Positions 24,197 to 33,560 of a DNA stretch of 40,094 bases are shown here, piece after piece. Source of the DNA: an uncultured Lachnospiraceae bacterium. GTDB lineage: Bacteria > Bacillota > Clostridia > Lachnospirales > Lachnospiraceae. The stretch spans positions 1-40,094 of the forward strand of contig USDK01000025.1 of NCBI GenBank assembly GCA_900553355.1. The letters are read 5' to 3'. The notes below the pieces were generated by a model that made no database searches, was not told the origin of the DNA, and saw only the letters and a list, made by a program, of their open reading frames with translations. The position numbers were made by a program, and so were the translations under genes. Within the stretch, counting starts at the first letter, position 1; each line of letters begins with the position of its first letter.

Positions 24197-25591
24197 TCAG
24201 TCTGTCAGACAGATGCCAAGCTCTGCACAGGACTTATCGATTACAGACAAAAGCTCTTCATCTGTCAGCACAGTGACTCTTCCTCCTTCATATTCTTGAT
24301 CTACCCAGTCCTTTACCATTTTAACAAGTTTTGAATTTTTATCAACCTGTCTTCCTTCTTTTAGATGAAAATATGTATTGATCCAATGTGCAATGCCTGC
24401 CAGACCGGAAGTATTAGAAACCGCTACAAGTGGAGGCCGCTTCAAAAATTTCTCCGTATCAAAAACATTATAGATTTCTTCATTTTTCAAAAGCCCGTCC
24501 GCATGGATCCCGGCTCTTGTCACATTAAAGTTCCTGCCGACAAATGGTGTCCGGGACGGGATCCGGTAACCGATCTCTTTTTCATAGTATTCTGCCAGAT
24601 CTGTAATTACTGTGGTATCCATGCCATCCAGTGTCCCCCGGAGCTGAGCATACTCAAACACCATTGCCTCAAGCGGTGTATTGCCTGTCCTTTCCCCGAT
24701 TCCAAACAAGGAGCAGTTGACCCCGCAGGCCCCATACAGCCATGCAGTAGAAGAATTATTGACCGCCTTATAGAAATCATTATGTCCATGAAATTCGATC
24801 AGTTCGCTGGGAACACCTGCATGCACGCGAAGGCCGTAAATAATGCCCGGAATCGATCGAGGGATCACAGCCCCGGGATAATTAACCCCGTATCCCATGG
24901 TGTCGCATACACGGATCTTTACCGGAATCTGATATTCCTCCATTAACTTCATAAGTTCAACACAGAACGGAATGACAAAACCATAGATATCCGATCTGGT
25001 GATATCTTCCAGATGACATCTCGGACTGACGCCTGTTTCCAGGCACTCCCGGATCACGGACAGATAATGGTTCATGCATTCTCTACGGTTCATCTTCAGT
25101 TTATAAAAAATATGGTAATCCGAACAGCTGACCAGAATACCAGTCTCTTTCAGTCCTATTTCTCTGACCAGCTCAAAATCTTTCTTGCTGGCCCGGATCC
25201 AGCTGGTCACCTCCGGGAATTTGTATCCCCGTTCCAGACACTTGTATACCGCGTCACGATCCTTTTTACTGTATAGGAAAAACTCACTCTGGCGGATTTT
25301 TCCTTCTGGCCCTCCAAGCCGGTGCAGATAATCATAAATAGTGACAATCTGTTCTGTGCTGTAAGGCGCCCTGGACTGCTGTCCATCCCGGAAGGTCGTG
25401 TCTGTAATCCAGATTTCATCCGGCATACTGTGAGGAACAATCCGGTCATTAAATGCGATCTTGGGAATCTCATCGTAGTGGAACAGATTTCGGAACACAT
25501 TCGGCTGTTCTACATCCACCAGCGGATACATATGCTCTTCCAGCTGTAAAAGATTGGTATGCTTATCCAGGTATACTTTTCGGTTATCCAT
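24197..25591 (-). CDS. Re-type citrate synthase
   Basis: 464 residues of the DRE-TIM (HMGL-like) family. TDTTFRDGQQSRAPYS near the N-terminus is the metal and substrate motif; EFHGHNDFYKAVNN carries the HxH metal ligands; GIGERTGNTPLEAM closes the barrel. A generic tool would call it isopropylmalate or homocitrate synthase. The Re-citrate synthase of Clostridium kluyveri and Desulfovibrio belongs to this family and has a similar length, and here the gene is directly linked to isocitrate dehydrogenase. It would make citrate from oxaloacetate and acetyl-CoA with Re-face stereochemistry. The ATG at 25591 is best placed after AAGGAG; a GTG at 25612 opens the frame earlier but has no ribosome binding site. 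First gene of the operon. Confidence 0.82.
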   Translation of the reverse strand: MDNRKVYLDKHTNLLQLEEHMYPLVDVEQPNVFRNLFHYDEIPKIAFNDRIVPHSMPDEIWITDTTFRDGQQSRAPYSTEQIVTIYDYLHRLGGPEGKIRQSEFFLYSKKDRDAVYKCLERGYKFPEVTSWIRASKKDFELVREIGLKETGILVSCSDYHIFYKLKMNRRECMNHYLSVIRECLETGVSPRCHLEDITRSDIYGFVIPFCVELMKLMEEYQIPVKIRVCDTMGYGVNYPGAVIPRSIPGIIYGLRVHAGVPSELIEFHGHNDFYKAVNNSSTAWLYGACGVNCSLFGIGERTGNTPLEAMVFEYAQLRGTLDGMDTTVITDLAEYYEKEIGYRIPSRTPFVGRNFNVTRAGIHADGLLKNEEIYNVFDTEKFLKRPPLVAVSNTSGLAGIAHWINTYFHLKEGRQVDKNSKLVKMVKDWVDQEYEGGRVTVLTDEELLSVIDKSCAELGICLTD

Positions 25592-25617
25592 TCTATCTCT
25601 CTCCTTTTTCACAATCT

Positions 25618-25652
25618 TGTATAATTGTATACAATTATACAGTTTGTGTCAA
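25618..25652 (-). promoter_or_regulatory. Promoter of the citrate-branch operon with palindromic operator
   Basis: On the minus strand TTGACA (25647-25652) and TACAAT (25624-25629) are 17 nt apart. A perfect 24-bp palindrome at 25618-25641, with the core ATTGTATACAAT, covers the spacer and the -10 box. A repressor bound there would block RNA polymerase. The FCD-type GntR regulator in the operon is the obvious candidate. Confidence 0.85.
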
Positions 25653-25653
25653 G

Positions 25654-25698
25654 AAAAAAAGAGTCCGCTCTGTTATTTTTCAGAGCAGACTCTTTTTT
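25654..25698. terminator. Bidirectional terminator after ilvA
   Basis: A 12-bp stem with one mismatch (25661-25672 with 25681-25692) is flanked by seven A on the left and six T on the right, so it works in both directions. On the minus strand it ends the ilvA transcript, and the TTGACA of the next promoter follows almost at once. Confidence 0.9.
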
Positions 25699-25702
25699 GT
25701 TT

Positions 25703-26917
25703 TTAATATAACTTTGCACCTACTTCTCTTGGCCGGAAATTCTGGTCCTCCAAAGCTTTCATAATCTCATGCTTGTGTTCTGTTCCAAAAGCCTCCATAG
25801 TAATCCGAAGCTCTACAGCCGCATTACGGTTGGTGCTTACAAACTGGTTGTGATCCAGCTTGATAACGTTGCCCTGTGCATCTGCAATGGTCTTTGCAAC
25901 ACGCACCAGCTCTCCCGGCTTATCCGGCAGCAGAACAGATACAGAGAAGATCCTGTCTCTCTGGATCAGGCCATGCTGTACGATAGAGGACATGGTGATC
26001 ACATCCATATTTCCTCCGCTTAAGATGGATACAGCCTTCTTCCCCTTCAGATCCAGCTGGCGAAGCGCAGCCACCGTCAGAAGTCCGGAATTTTCTACGA
26101 TCATTTTATGATTTTCTACCATATCAAGGAAAGCACCGATCAGTTCATCATCCTCTACAGTCAGGACTGCATCCAGATTCTCCTGTACATATGGGAAGAT
26201 CTTGTCTCCTACCCGTTTTACGGCAGTACCATCTGCAATCGTATTGGCACTGTCCAGGGTTACCGGGCCGCCGTTTTTCAGAGCCGCCGTCATGCTTGCG
26301 GCAGCCGCCGGCTCAACGCCGATCACCTGGATCTTGGGATTCAGCATTTTTGCAAGTGTTGACACACCTGTTACCAGTCCGCCTCCGCCGATCGGCACCA
26401 GGATATAGTCTACAGTCGGCAGCTCCTGTACAATCTCCATGGCGATAGTTCCCTGTCCGGTTGCCACGTCCAGATCATCAAACGCATGTACAAAAGTACA
26501 CCCTTCCTTTTCCGCCAGATCCAGAGCATAGGCACATGCATCATCATACACATCTCCATGCAGCACTACTTCTGCACCATAGCTCTTTGTACGGTTTACT
26601 TTGATCAGCGGTGTAACCGTCGGCATAACGATAGTCGCTTTACAGCCAAATTTCTGCGCAGCAAAGGCTACGCCTTGTGCATGGTTGCCGGCAGATGCCG
26701 CTACCAGACCTTTCTTTCTCTCTTCCTCGGAAAGAGTACTGATCTTATAATAAGCCCCGCGTACCTTATAGGCGCCTGTATACTGCATATTCTCAGGCTT
26801 TAAATAGATCTTCCCTCCGGTCTGCGCACTTAAATATTCGCTGAAGATCAGCTTGGTAGGTGTCGTTACCTCTTTTACCAGTTCACTTGCACGTTCAAAT
26901 TTTTCCAATGTAAGCAT
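25703..26917 (-). CDS. ilvA: Threonine ammonia-lyase with ACT domain
   Basis: 404 residues. The PLP lysine lies in MQYTGAYKVRGAYYKI (residue about 49), and the phosphate-binding glycines in VPIGGGGLVTGVSTLA. The catalytic fold ends near 320, followed by a single ACT-like regulatory domain (about 330-404, FSVSVLLPDKPGELVRVAKTIADAQGNVI). This layout matches the one-ACT ilvA class. It deaminates threonine to 2-oxobutyrate, either for isoleucine synthesis or threonine breakdown; which of the two is not decided by sequence. The ATG at 26917 follows GGGAGG. It lies 27 nt after ftsY and is the last gene before a strong terminator, so it probably rides on the rnc-smc-ftsY transcript. Confidence 0.93.
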   Translation of the reverse strand: MLTLEKFERASELVKEVTTPTKLIFSEYLSAQTGGKIYLKPENMQYTGAYKVRGAYYKISTLSEEERKKGLVAASAGNHAQGVAFAAQKFGCKATIVMPTVTPLIKVNRTKSYGAEVVLHGDVYDDACAYALDLAEKEGCTFVHAFDDLDVATGQGTIAMEIVQELPTVDYILVPIGGGGLVTGVSTLAKMLNPKIQVIGVEPAAAASMTAALKNGGPVTLDSANTIADGTAVKRVGDKIFPYVQENLDAVLTVEDDELIGAFLDMVENHKMIVENSGLLTVAALRQLDLKGKKAVSILSGGNMDVITMSSIVQHGLIQRDRIFSVSVLLPDKPGELVRVAKTIADAQGNVIKLDHNQFVSTNRNAAVELRITMEAFGTEHKHEIMKALEDQNFRPREVGAKLY

Positions 26918-26944
26918 CGTCTTGTCCTCCCTTTCTTGTATTCT

Positions 26945-27862
26945 TTATTCAGTCGTAAACAGTGCATTTACAAAAGTATCCGCATCAAACTTCTGAAGAT
27001 CTTCGATGGTTTCGCCAACGCCGATATATTTTACCGGTATGCCAAGCTCTGCCTGGATAGCCACCGCGATTCCTCCCTTGGCAGTGCCGTCCATCTTAGT
27101 CAGGATAATACCGGTTATATCTGCCACTTCGTTAAACTCTTTTGCCTGCTGAAGAGCATTTTGTCCGGTCGTGGCGTCCAGTACCACCAGGGTCTCCCTG
27201 AATGCCTCCGGATATTCCCGGTCAATGATCCGGTTCATCTTCCTGAGTTCTTCCATCAGATTCTTTTTATTGTGAAGCCGTCCTGCTGTATCACAAAGCA
27301 GGACGTCCGCATGTCTTGCCTTTGCGGCTGCCACTGCATCATACACGACAGCAGCCGGATCCGATCCCTCTTGTCCGCCGATCAGTTCTGCCTGCGCCCG
27401 GTTGGCCCATTCTTTCAGCTGTTCTCCGGCCGCTGCACGGAAGGTATCCGCGGCAGCCAGGACTACTTTCTTCCCCTGGGCCCTAAGCTTTCCAGCCAGC
27501 TTTCCGATAGTTGTTGTTTTTCCCACTCCGTTGACCCCGATCACCATGACAACAGAGGTTTTTTCTTCAAATTCATATGCCGTTTCTCCTACATCCATCT
27601 GTTCTTTGATGCTGTCAATCAGAATCTGACGGCATGCAGCCGGCTCTTTGATATGCTGTTCTTTTACTTTTGCCTTCAGATCATCCAGAATGTCATAGGT
27701 CGCCTGAACGCCTAAGTCTCCCATGATCAGTACTTCCTCCAGCTCTTCATAAAAATCATCATCGATTTTAGAAAACCCGTTAAAAATACTGTCCATTCCA
27801 GAGACAATGTTATCTCTTGTTTTACTCAGACCAGAAACCAGTCGTTTAAAAAAATCTGCCAT
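26945..27862 (-). CDS. ftsY: Signal recognition particle receptor FtsY
   Basis: 305 residues, the NG-domain core with a short N-terminus and without the long acidic A domain of some FtsY proteins. P-loop GVNGVGKTTTIGKL starts at about 109; DTAGRLHNKKNLMEEL is the G3 region; TKMDGTAKGG is the G4 motif; and KYIGVGETIEDLQKFDADTFV is the conserved C-terminus. It is a membrane-associated GTPase that receives SRP-ribosome complexes for co-translational insertion. The start follows GGAGG at 12 nt after the smc stop, completing the conserved rnc-smc-ftsY order. Confidence 0.97.
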   Translation of the reverse strand: MADFFKRLVSGLSKTRDNIVSGMDSIFNGFSKIDDDFYEELEEVLIMGDLGVQATYDILDDLKAKVKEQHIKEPAACRQILIDSIKEQMDVGETAYEFEEKTSVVMVIGVNGVGKTTTIGKLAGKLRAQGKKVVLAAADTFRAAAGEQLKEWANRAQAELIGGQEGSDPAAVVYDAVAAAKARHADVLLCDTAGRLHNKKNLMEELRKMNRIIDREYPEAFRETLVVLDATTGQNALQQAKEFNEVADITGIILTKMDGTAKGGIAVAIQAELGIPVKYIGVGETIEDLQKFDADTFVNALFTTE

Positions 27863-27874
27863 AACCTTCCTCCT

Positions 27875-30800
27875 CTATTGTTCCAGCTGATCCTCCAGAA
27901 GACTGACTGATACCTGCGTAGAGACTCCTTTTTCCTGCATGGTGATCCCATACAGTCGGTCTGCCGCCGTCATCGTTCCTCTTCTGTGAGTGATCACAAT
28001 AAACTGTGTATTTTTCGTCAGCTTGTGCAGGTACTGCGCAAACCTGACCACATTATTATCATCAAGCGCTGCTTCGATCTCATCCAGCAGGCAGAAAGGC
28101 GATGGTTTCAGATTCTGGATCGCAAACAAGAGGGCAATTGCCGTCAACGCTTTTTCGCCTCCGGAAAGCTGCATCATGTTCTGCAGCTTTTTCCCTGGCG
28201 GCTGTGCGATAATCCGGATTCCCGCTTCCAGGATATCCTCTTCCTCGTTAAGCTCCAGCGTACCCTTGCCGCCTCCGAATAATTCCTTGAATACCATATC
28301 AAACTCTTTGGCAATTCTTGCAAACTGTTCCTGGAACTGCTTTCTCATGGCAGTATCCAGCTCTTCGATAATCTGCTCCAGTGTTGCCTCGGCCTCCACC
28401 AGGTCATCATGCTGTCCCTTCAGGAACTCATAACGCTCTGATACGCTCTTATATTCCTCTATGGCGTTGACATTGACATTCCCAAGTCCGCGGATCTCCC
28501 CTTTGAGCTCCTGGATCCGTTTTTTCATTTGTAACAGATCTGCCAGATTCGGATTTCTCAATTCTTTTGCATGATTATATGTGATCTCATACTCTTCCCA
28601 CATATAATTAATCTGCTTTTCCGAAGCCTCTTCGCTGCTCTCTTTCTGACTCTCCAGCCGGAAGATTTCTTTATCCAGGGATGACATATGCTTTGACAGT
28701 TCTTCTCTGTTCTGGAGAAATTCCTTATGTCTCTGGGTCAGTTCTTCCCGTTCTTTTTTATATTTATCAATCTCCTGGCGTATCTCTTCGAATAATTCAC
28801 CAGAATCCTCAATCGTCTTTTTTAATTCCCGGATCTGGCTTTCCTTTTCCTCGATCTCACCGGAAGTTTCTCCTTTGTTCGTCTCTAACTGTTCCAGCTC
28901 CTGGCGGAACTTCTCACTTTCTTCTTCAATACGGTTCAGATTTTCTACCAGAAACGCATATTTTTGTTCCAGCCCTGCACAGGCAAGATGGATCTCTTCG
29001 GCATACTTCTGTTTCTGAGATTCTATGCCCTGTTCTTCTTCCAGGAGCCGCTGCTTTTCTTCGATCTGCGCAGAAAGCTCTTTTTCCAGATTCTCCGAAG
29101 TATCCAGCTCTACGGCAATGGATTCCTGGTTATCCGCGATATCGGTAATCTGTTCATCCAGCTCCTGTGCCTCTTTTCTGGTCGTGTCTGATAATTCTCT
29201 GGCGCTTTCCATACGAGATCTGGCCTGGTCTGCATTCATCTTTGCCGTGTTCTGGATGACATAGGCTTTCCTGAGCTTTTCGGCAATCTCATCTGTCTTC
29301 TCATAATACCCGGCCCGTTCTTTCCGCAGGAGATCTGACTGAGCTTCCAGTTCATCCATCTCCTTTTTCAGCTGACGGACCGTCTTTTCAAACTCTTCGA
29401 TTTCTCTCCTTCTGCTTAAAAGGTTGCTGGTATTTTTAAAAGCTCCGCCGGTCATGGATCCGCCGGGGTTGATCAGTTCCCCTTCCAGTGTGACAATACG
29501 GATTGACTGATGGTACTTTCTGGCAATCGCAGATGCATGATCAATGTTATCCACCACCAGCGTACGCCCCAGCAGAAAATCTATCAGTTTTTGGTACTTC
29601 GGTTCTGCCTTTGCCAGTGCGTTGGCTGTTTGGACCACGCCTTCCTCCTTCAATGCTGCCGGCTGGCTGATTCCTGATCCAGGACGGATACTGGTCAGAG
29701 GGAGAAACGTAGCGCGCCCGAACCTGTTCTTTTTCAGGAACTGGATCATCCTCTTGGCCGTCCCCTCATCTTCCGTGACAATATTCTGAATACTACCGCC
29801 AAGCGCGGTCTCTACCGCAATCTCATATTCTTTATCAACTTTGATAATATCTGCCACAACGCCCAGAAGTCCTTTTTCTTTATCTCTGTGGTCCATGACC
29901 TTTCTGATACTGTTTCCATATCCGTCATAACGTTCGGTAATATTTTTCAAAGACTCCAGTCTGGACTGTTCCCGGTGATAAGCCGTCTGGCCGATCCGAA
30001 ACTTTTCTGTCTGCTTTGCCAGTGTCTGCTGAAGCTCCTCTATTTTCGCCTCATACCGGCTGTTTTCCTCGGTCAGTTCCAGAATCTGCTCTGATACCGC
30101 CTTTAATTCAGCCTGATGTTCCTCATACTTTTCATTCTCACGGCTGATCTCACTTGCCGACTCTATCAGCTGCTGATTCAGCCTTGCCTTCCTCACCTGG
30201 ATCTGTTCCAGCATGGTGTCATATTTTTGGATCTTTGCCTTAGTGGATGCCCGGTTATTTAACACATCCATGATCTCATTCTGGCTGTGTTCAATCTCAG
30301 CAGACAGGGAGGCGATCTTTGACTGTACATCGATCAGTGACTTTCTCGCCTGGTCTTCGCGATTCTTTTCTTCCTCCATCTGGGCGCGGATCTCATCCTG
30401 CTCTTTTTCCAGTTCCCGGTGCTGGTCATCCCGGCTTTTCAGTTCTTCTTCAACCGTCCGGGCACGCTGATCATAATGCGCGTCATTCATATGAGCGCTG
30501 TTGATCTGCTCCTTGAGAAGTTCAATCTGGTTTTCCAGCTGCTGCTTAAGAAGATTCGTCTCATTCTGCTGGCTTTTTGCCTTCTCAATAGAAGCATCTA
30601 TGGTGTCCATCTGCTCCTCTACTGCATCATATTCGGACTTCATGTCATCATAACGTTGCCCGGCTTCGTCAAGCTCTTCTCTTGCAGCGCGAAGCTTTTC
30701 CTCTGTATTCCGGATCTGCTCCTGGATCCGCTCTGTTTCCAGGAGAAACATATTGATATCGTATGTTTTCAGTTCTTCCTTTTTCCTGAGGTATTCTCTG

Positions 30801-31435
30801 GCCGTCTCCGCCTGCTTTTCCAGAGGACCTGTCTGTTTTTCCAGCTCGGAAAGAATGTCATTTACACGTAGAAGATTCTGGCGTTCTTCCTCCAGCTTTT
30901 TCAGAGAGGTATTCTTTCTGCGTTTGAACTTTACAATTCCTGCGGCCTCATCAAAAAGTTCTCTTCTCTCCTCCGGCTTTCCGCTTAAGATCCGGTCAAT
31001 CTGTCCCTGCCCGATGATGGAATATCCTTCTTTTCCGATACCAGTGTCATAAAACAATTCATTGACATCCTTAAGCCTGCAGATACTTCCGTTGATCAGA
31101 TATTCACTTTCACCGGAACGGTAAAGCTTTCTTGCCACTGTTACTTCTTCATAATCAATCGGCAGCTGATGGTCTGAATTATCCAATGTGATCGCTACCG
31201 ATGCATAGCTTAGTGGCTTGCGGTTCTCCGTCCCGGAAAAAATCACATCCTGCATGCTTCCGCCTCGAAGCTGCTTTACCCGCTGCTCCCCCAGCACCCA
31301 GCGCACCGCATCTGCCACATTACTTTTTCCACTGCCGTTTGGACCTACGATGCCGGTGATTCCATTGTGGAAATCAAATTTTATTTTATGTGCAAAAGAT
31401 TTAAAGCCCTGTACTTCGATGCTTTTTAAATACAT
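27875..31435 (-). CDS. smc: Chromosome segregation protein SMC
   Basis: 1186 residues, full length. The N-terminal ATPase half has MYLKSIEVQGFKSFAHK and Walker A GPNGSGKSNVADAVRWVLG (31-38). Two long coiled coils (about 170-500 and 680-1030) flank a hinge (about 520-650, GVVADIIKVDKEYEIAVE and GGSMTGGAF). The C-terminal half has the signature LSGGEKALTAIALLFAI and Walker B FCLLDEIEAALDDNNV. It forms the core of the SMC-ScpAB condensin that organises and segregates chromosomes. The start overlaps nothing and lies only 7 nt after rnc. GTGGGAT serves as a modest ribosome binding site. Confidence 0.97.
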   Translation of the reverse strand: MYLKSIEVQGFKSFAHKIKFDFHNGITGIVGPNGSGKSNVADAVRWVLGEQRVKQLRGGSMQDVIFSGTENRKPLSYASVAITLDNSDHQLPIDYEEVTVARKLYRSGESEYLINGSICRLKDVNELFYDTGIGKEGYSIIGQGQIDRILSGKPEERRELFDEAAGIVKFKRRKNTSLKKLEEERQNLLRVNDILSELEKQTGPLEKQAETAREYLRKKEELKTYDINMFLLETERIQEQIRNTEEKLRAAREELDEAGQRYDDMKSEYDAVEEQMDTIDASIEKAKSQQNETNLLKQQLENQIELLKEQINSAHMNDAHYDQRARTVEEELKSRDDQHRELEKEQDEIRAQMEEEKNREDQARKSLIDVQSKIASLSAEIEHSQNEIMDVLNNRASTKAKIQKYDTMLEQIQVRKARLNQQLIESASEISRENEKYEEHQAELKAVSEQILELTEENSRYEAKIEELQQTLAKQTEKFRIGQTAYHREQSRLESLKNITERYDGYGNSIRKVMDHRDKEKGLLGVVADIIKVDKEYEIAVETALGGSIQNIVTEDEGTAKRMIQFLKKNRFGRATFLPLTSIRPGSGISQPAALKEEGVVQTANALAKAEPKYQKLIDFLLGRTLVVDNIDHASAIARKYHQSIRIVTLEGELINPGGSMTGGAFKNTSNLLSRRREIEEFEKTVRQLKKEMDELEAQSDLLRKERAGYYEKTDEIAEKLRKAYVIQNTAKMNADQARSRMESARELSDTTRKEAQELDEQITDIADNQESIAVELDTSENLEKELSAQIEEKQRLLEEEQGIESQKQKYAEEIHLACAGLEQKYAFLVENLNRIEEESEKFRQELEQLETNKGETSGEIEEKESQIRELKKTIEDSGELFEEIRQEIDKYKKEREELTQRHKEFLQNREELSKHMSSLDKEIFRLESQKESSEEASEKQINYMWEEYEITYNHAKELRNPNLADLLQMKKRIQELKGEIRGLGNVNVNAIEEYKSVSERYEFLKGQHDDLVEAEATLEQIIEELDTAMRKQFQEQFARIAKEFDMVFKELFGGGKGTLELNEEEDILEAGIRIIAQPPGKKLQNMMQLSGGEKALTAIALLFAIQNLKPSPFCLLDEIEAALDDNNVVRFAQYLHKLTKNTQFIVITHRRGTMTAADRLYGITMQEKGVSTQVSVSLLEDQLEQ

Positions 31436-31442
31436 ATCCCAC

Positions 31443-32138
31443 CTACTTTATATTTTCTTGGTGCAGCATCAGGATGCTCTGATAGGCAGCCTCCTGTTCC
31501 GCTGCTTTCTTTGTACGGCCCATACCGCTTCCCCATTTCACGTCTCCGATATATACGGCCACCTGGAATGATTTGTTGTGATCAGGCCCCTCCTCTCCAG
31601 TCAGCTCATAATGCAGGCTGTCCCTAAAATGGGCCTGAACAATCTCCTGGAGGATAGTCTTGCTATCAAAAAAGAGTTTCCTGTGTTCCAGATCGTTCAG
31701 AACAAACCGATGGATAAATTCTTTTGCGTTAGCAAACCCACCATCCAGATAAATGGCGCCGATCAAGGCTTCCATAGCGTCAGAAGTCACAGAATCCCTT
31801 CTCCGTCCGCCTGTCGCATCCTCTCCCTTTCCTAACATCAGGTAATCTCCCAGATGCAGCTCTCTCGCACAGAAAGCCAGTGATGATTCACATACGATAC
31901 TCGCTCTGGTTTTGGTCAGTTCTCCCTCAGGCATCGTCTGATGCTCTTTAAAGAGGAACTCGCTGGATACCAGCTCCAGCACTGCATCTCCCAAAAATTC
32001 CAGTCTCTCATTACACTGATATTTTGGCAGCTGTCTCTCGTTGGCATAAGAGCTGTGTATCATAGCCTGCTGTAAGAGATCCTGATTCTGAAAAGTATAG
32101 CCGATGTGCTTTTCTAAATGTTTTAATTTCTGATTCAT
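31443..32138 (-). CDS. rnc: Ribonuclease III
   Basis: 231 residues. The catalytic signature ERLEFLGDAVLEL is at about 44-56 and its second-half Asp/Glu residues in SDAMEALIGAIYLDGG near 118-133. A double-stranded RNA-binding domain follows (about 160-228, TILQEIVQAHFRDSLHYEL and GMGRTKKAAEQEAAYQSIL). The enzyme cuts double-stranded RNA during rRNA and mRNA processing. The ATG at 32138 follows GGAG. A terminator hairpin lies directly upstream, between it and acpP, so it either has its own promoter or depends on readthrough. Confidence 0.97.
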   Translation of the reverse strand: MNQKLKHLEKHIGYTFQNQDLLQQAMIHSSYANERQLPKYQCNERLEFLGDAVLELVSSEFLFKEHQTMPEGELTKTRASIVCESSLAFCARELHLGDYLMLGKGEDATGGRRRDSVTSDAMEALIGAIYLDGGFANAKEFIHRFVLNDLEHRKLFFDSKTILQEIVQAHFRDSLHYELTGEEGPDHNKSFQVAVYIGDVKWGSGMGRTKKAAEQEAAYQSILMLHQENIK

Positions 32139-32159
32139 ATGATTGTTGCTCCATAAAAT

Positions 32160-32183
32160 GAAAAAGCCCGGCAGGGCTTTTTC
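32160..32183. terminator. Terminator between acpP and rnc
   Basis: A perfect 10-bp stem (GAAAAAGCCC at 32160-32169, GGGCTTTTTC at 32174-32183) with a 4-nt loop. The A-run and T-run are built into the stem, so it can act in both directions. It lies 14 nt after the acpP stop codon. Confidence 0.85.
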
Positions 32184-32196
32184 ACTCCTATCATTC

Positions 32197-32430
32197 CTAA
32201 TTATTTGTCGCTTTTTTGATCTGCTCTACAGCGTCACCCACTGTTGCAATCTTCTCAGCCTCATCATTATCAATTTCGATATCAAATGTCTCTTCTATTC
32301 CCATAATAATCTGAAAAATATCCAGTGAATCTGCACCCAGATCATCTACAAACTTTGTCTCTTCTGTGATGTCGTCTGCCTCCACATTTAATACATCCGC
32401 AATGATTTCCTTTAATTTTTCAAACTCCAT
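32197..32430 (-). CDS. acpP: Acyl carrier protein
   Basis: 77 residues from the ATG at 32430, which has AAGGAG at 7 nt; the ATG two codons earlier overlaps the ribosome binding site too closely. The DDLGADSLDIFQIIMGIEETF segment carries the serine that receives 4'-phosphopantetheine. The protein is small and acidic, as expected of the carrier for fatty acid synthesis in the cytosol. It follows plsX by 27 nt, the usual plsX-acpP neighbourhood. A strong terminator lies downstream. Confidence 0.96.
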   Translation of the reverse strand: MEFEKLKEIIADVLNVEADDITEETKFVDDLGADSLDIFQIIMGIEETFDIEIDNDEAEKIATVGDAVEQIKKATNN

Positions 32431-32463
32431 ATCCATTCTCCTTTTTCATGAAATTGTAATCTA

Positions 32464-33486
32464 TTATTCAGCGGACGCCTGTTCCGCCTGAATACTCTCT
32501 TGGATCTTCTCGTTAATCTTCTGACGCTTAAATGTCACACACTGTACGATCGTATTGCTGATCTCCTTTGCCTTTGAACTTCCGTGGGTCTTGACCACCA
32601 GACCGTTCAGTCCAAGAAGCGGCGCTCCGCCGTACTCTGATGTATCAAACTTTTTCAGGGTATCCTTAAGCGCGGGCTTGACCAGCAAAGCTCCGATCTT
32701 GCTCCTTAAGTTTTTCATCATACCTGTCTTGATCTGACGGATCAGTGTATTTCCGACACCTTCGAACAGCTTCAGAATAATATTCCCGGCAAACGCCTCA
32801 CAGACGATCACATCTGCCTTCCCACGCGGGATGTCCCTGGCCTCTACACTTCCGATAAAGTGAATATTCTTTTCCTCCTTCAGAAGCGGGAACGTCTCTT
32901 TTACCAGTGCATTTCCCTTTTCCTCTTCTGCACCGATATTTACAATTCCTACCTTGGGATCCTTGATCCCTACTACGTGTTCCATATAAATGGAGCCCAT
33001 CTTTGCAAACTGTACCAGATGAGACGGTCTTGCATCCACATTCGCTCCACAGTCGATCAACAGCGACACTCCGTTTTCTGTCGGGAACAACGGCGCCAGA
33101 GGAGGACGTTCCACCCCTTTGATCCGTCCAACGATTACTTGTCCGCCTACCAGAACAGCTCCGGTGCTTCCTGCCGATACAAAAGCATCTGCTCTTCCTT
33201 CTTTTACCAGCTTCATTCCCACAACGATAGAGGAATCCTTCTTTTTCCGGATGGCATTTACCGGCGGTTCAGCCATCTCGATCACTTCTGACGCCGGCAC
33301 GATCTCCATTCGTTCCGGATCATAGGTATATTGCTCTAATTCTTTTTTTACGGCATCTTCCTGTCCTACCAGGAAAATGTATAGACTCTTTTCTCTCTGC
33401 AGGGCATCGACTGCCCCTTTTACGATCTCTGTGGGAGCATTGTCCCCGCCCATCGCATCCAGTGCTACCTTCGTAATCTCTGACAT
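32464..33486 (-). CDS. plsX: Phosphate acyltransferase PlsX
   Basis: 340 residues, full length. Conserved parts are KVALDAMGGDNAPTEIVKGA at the start, VSAGSTGAVLVGG in the first third, and GGAPLLGLNGLVVKTHGSS near the end. PlsX is a peripheral membrane enzyme that turns acyl-ACP into acyl-phosphate for PlsY in phosphatidic acid synthesis. The ATG follows GGAGG. In most Firmicutes it follows rpmF (or fapR) directly; here the four-gene ABC module at 33606-37937 lies between it and rpmF. No clear promoter was seen in the 120-nt gap upstream, which holds a hairpin repeat. Confidence 0.97.
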   Translation of the reverse strand: MSEITKVALDAMGGDNAPTEIVKGAVDALQREKSLYIFLVGQEDAVKKELEQYTYDPERMEIVPASEVIEMAEPPVNAIRKKKDSSIVVGMKLVKEGRADAFVSAGSTGAVLVGGQVIVGRIKGVERPPLAPLFPTENGVSLLIDCGANVDARPSHLVQFAKMGSIYMEHVVGIKDPKVGIVNIGAEEEKGNALVKETFPLLKEEKNIHFIGSVEARDIPRGKADVIVCEAFAGNIILKLFEGVGNTLIRQIKTGMMKNLRSKIGALLVKPALKDTLKKFDTSEYGGAPLLGLNGLVVKTHGSSKAKEISNTIVQCVTFKRQKINEKIQESIQAEQASAE

Positions 33487-33560
33487 GTTTCATCCTCCTA
33501 GCAACTTCAAGGATAATTCTACTAAACATTGGGGGAAAAATCAATAGTGAACTACGCAAA

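Noticed and set aside
24197..25591. Calling the DRE-TIM gene isopropylmalate synthase
   Set aside because: There is no leucine gene nearby and no C-terminal LeuA allosteric domain is evident. The partner is isocitrate dehydrogenase, and length and motifs fit the Re-citrate synthase group.
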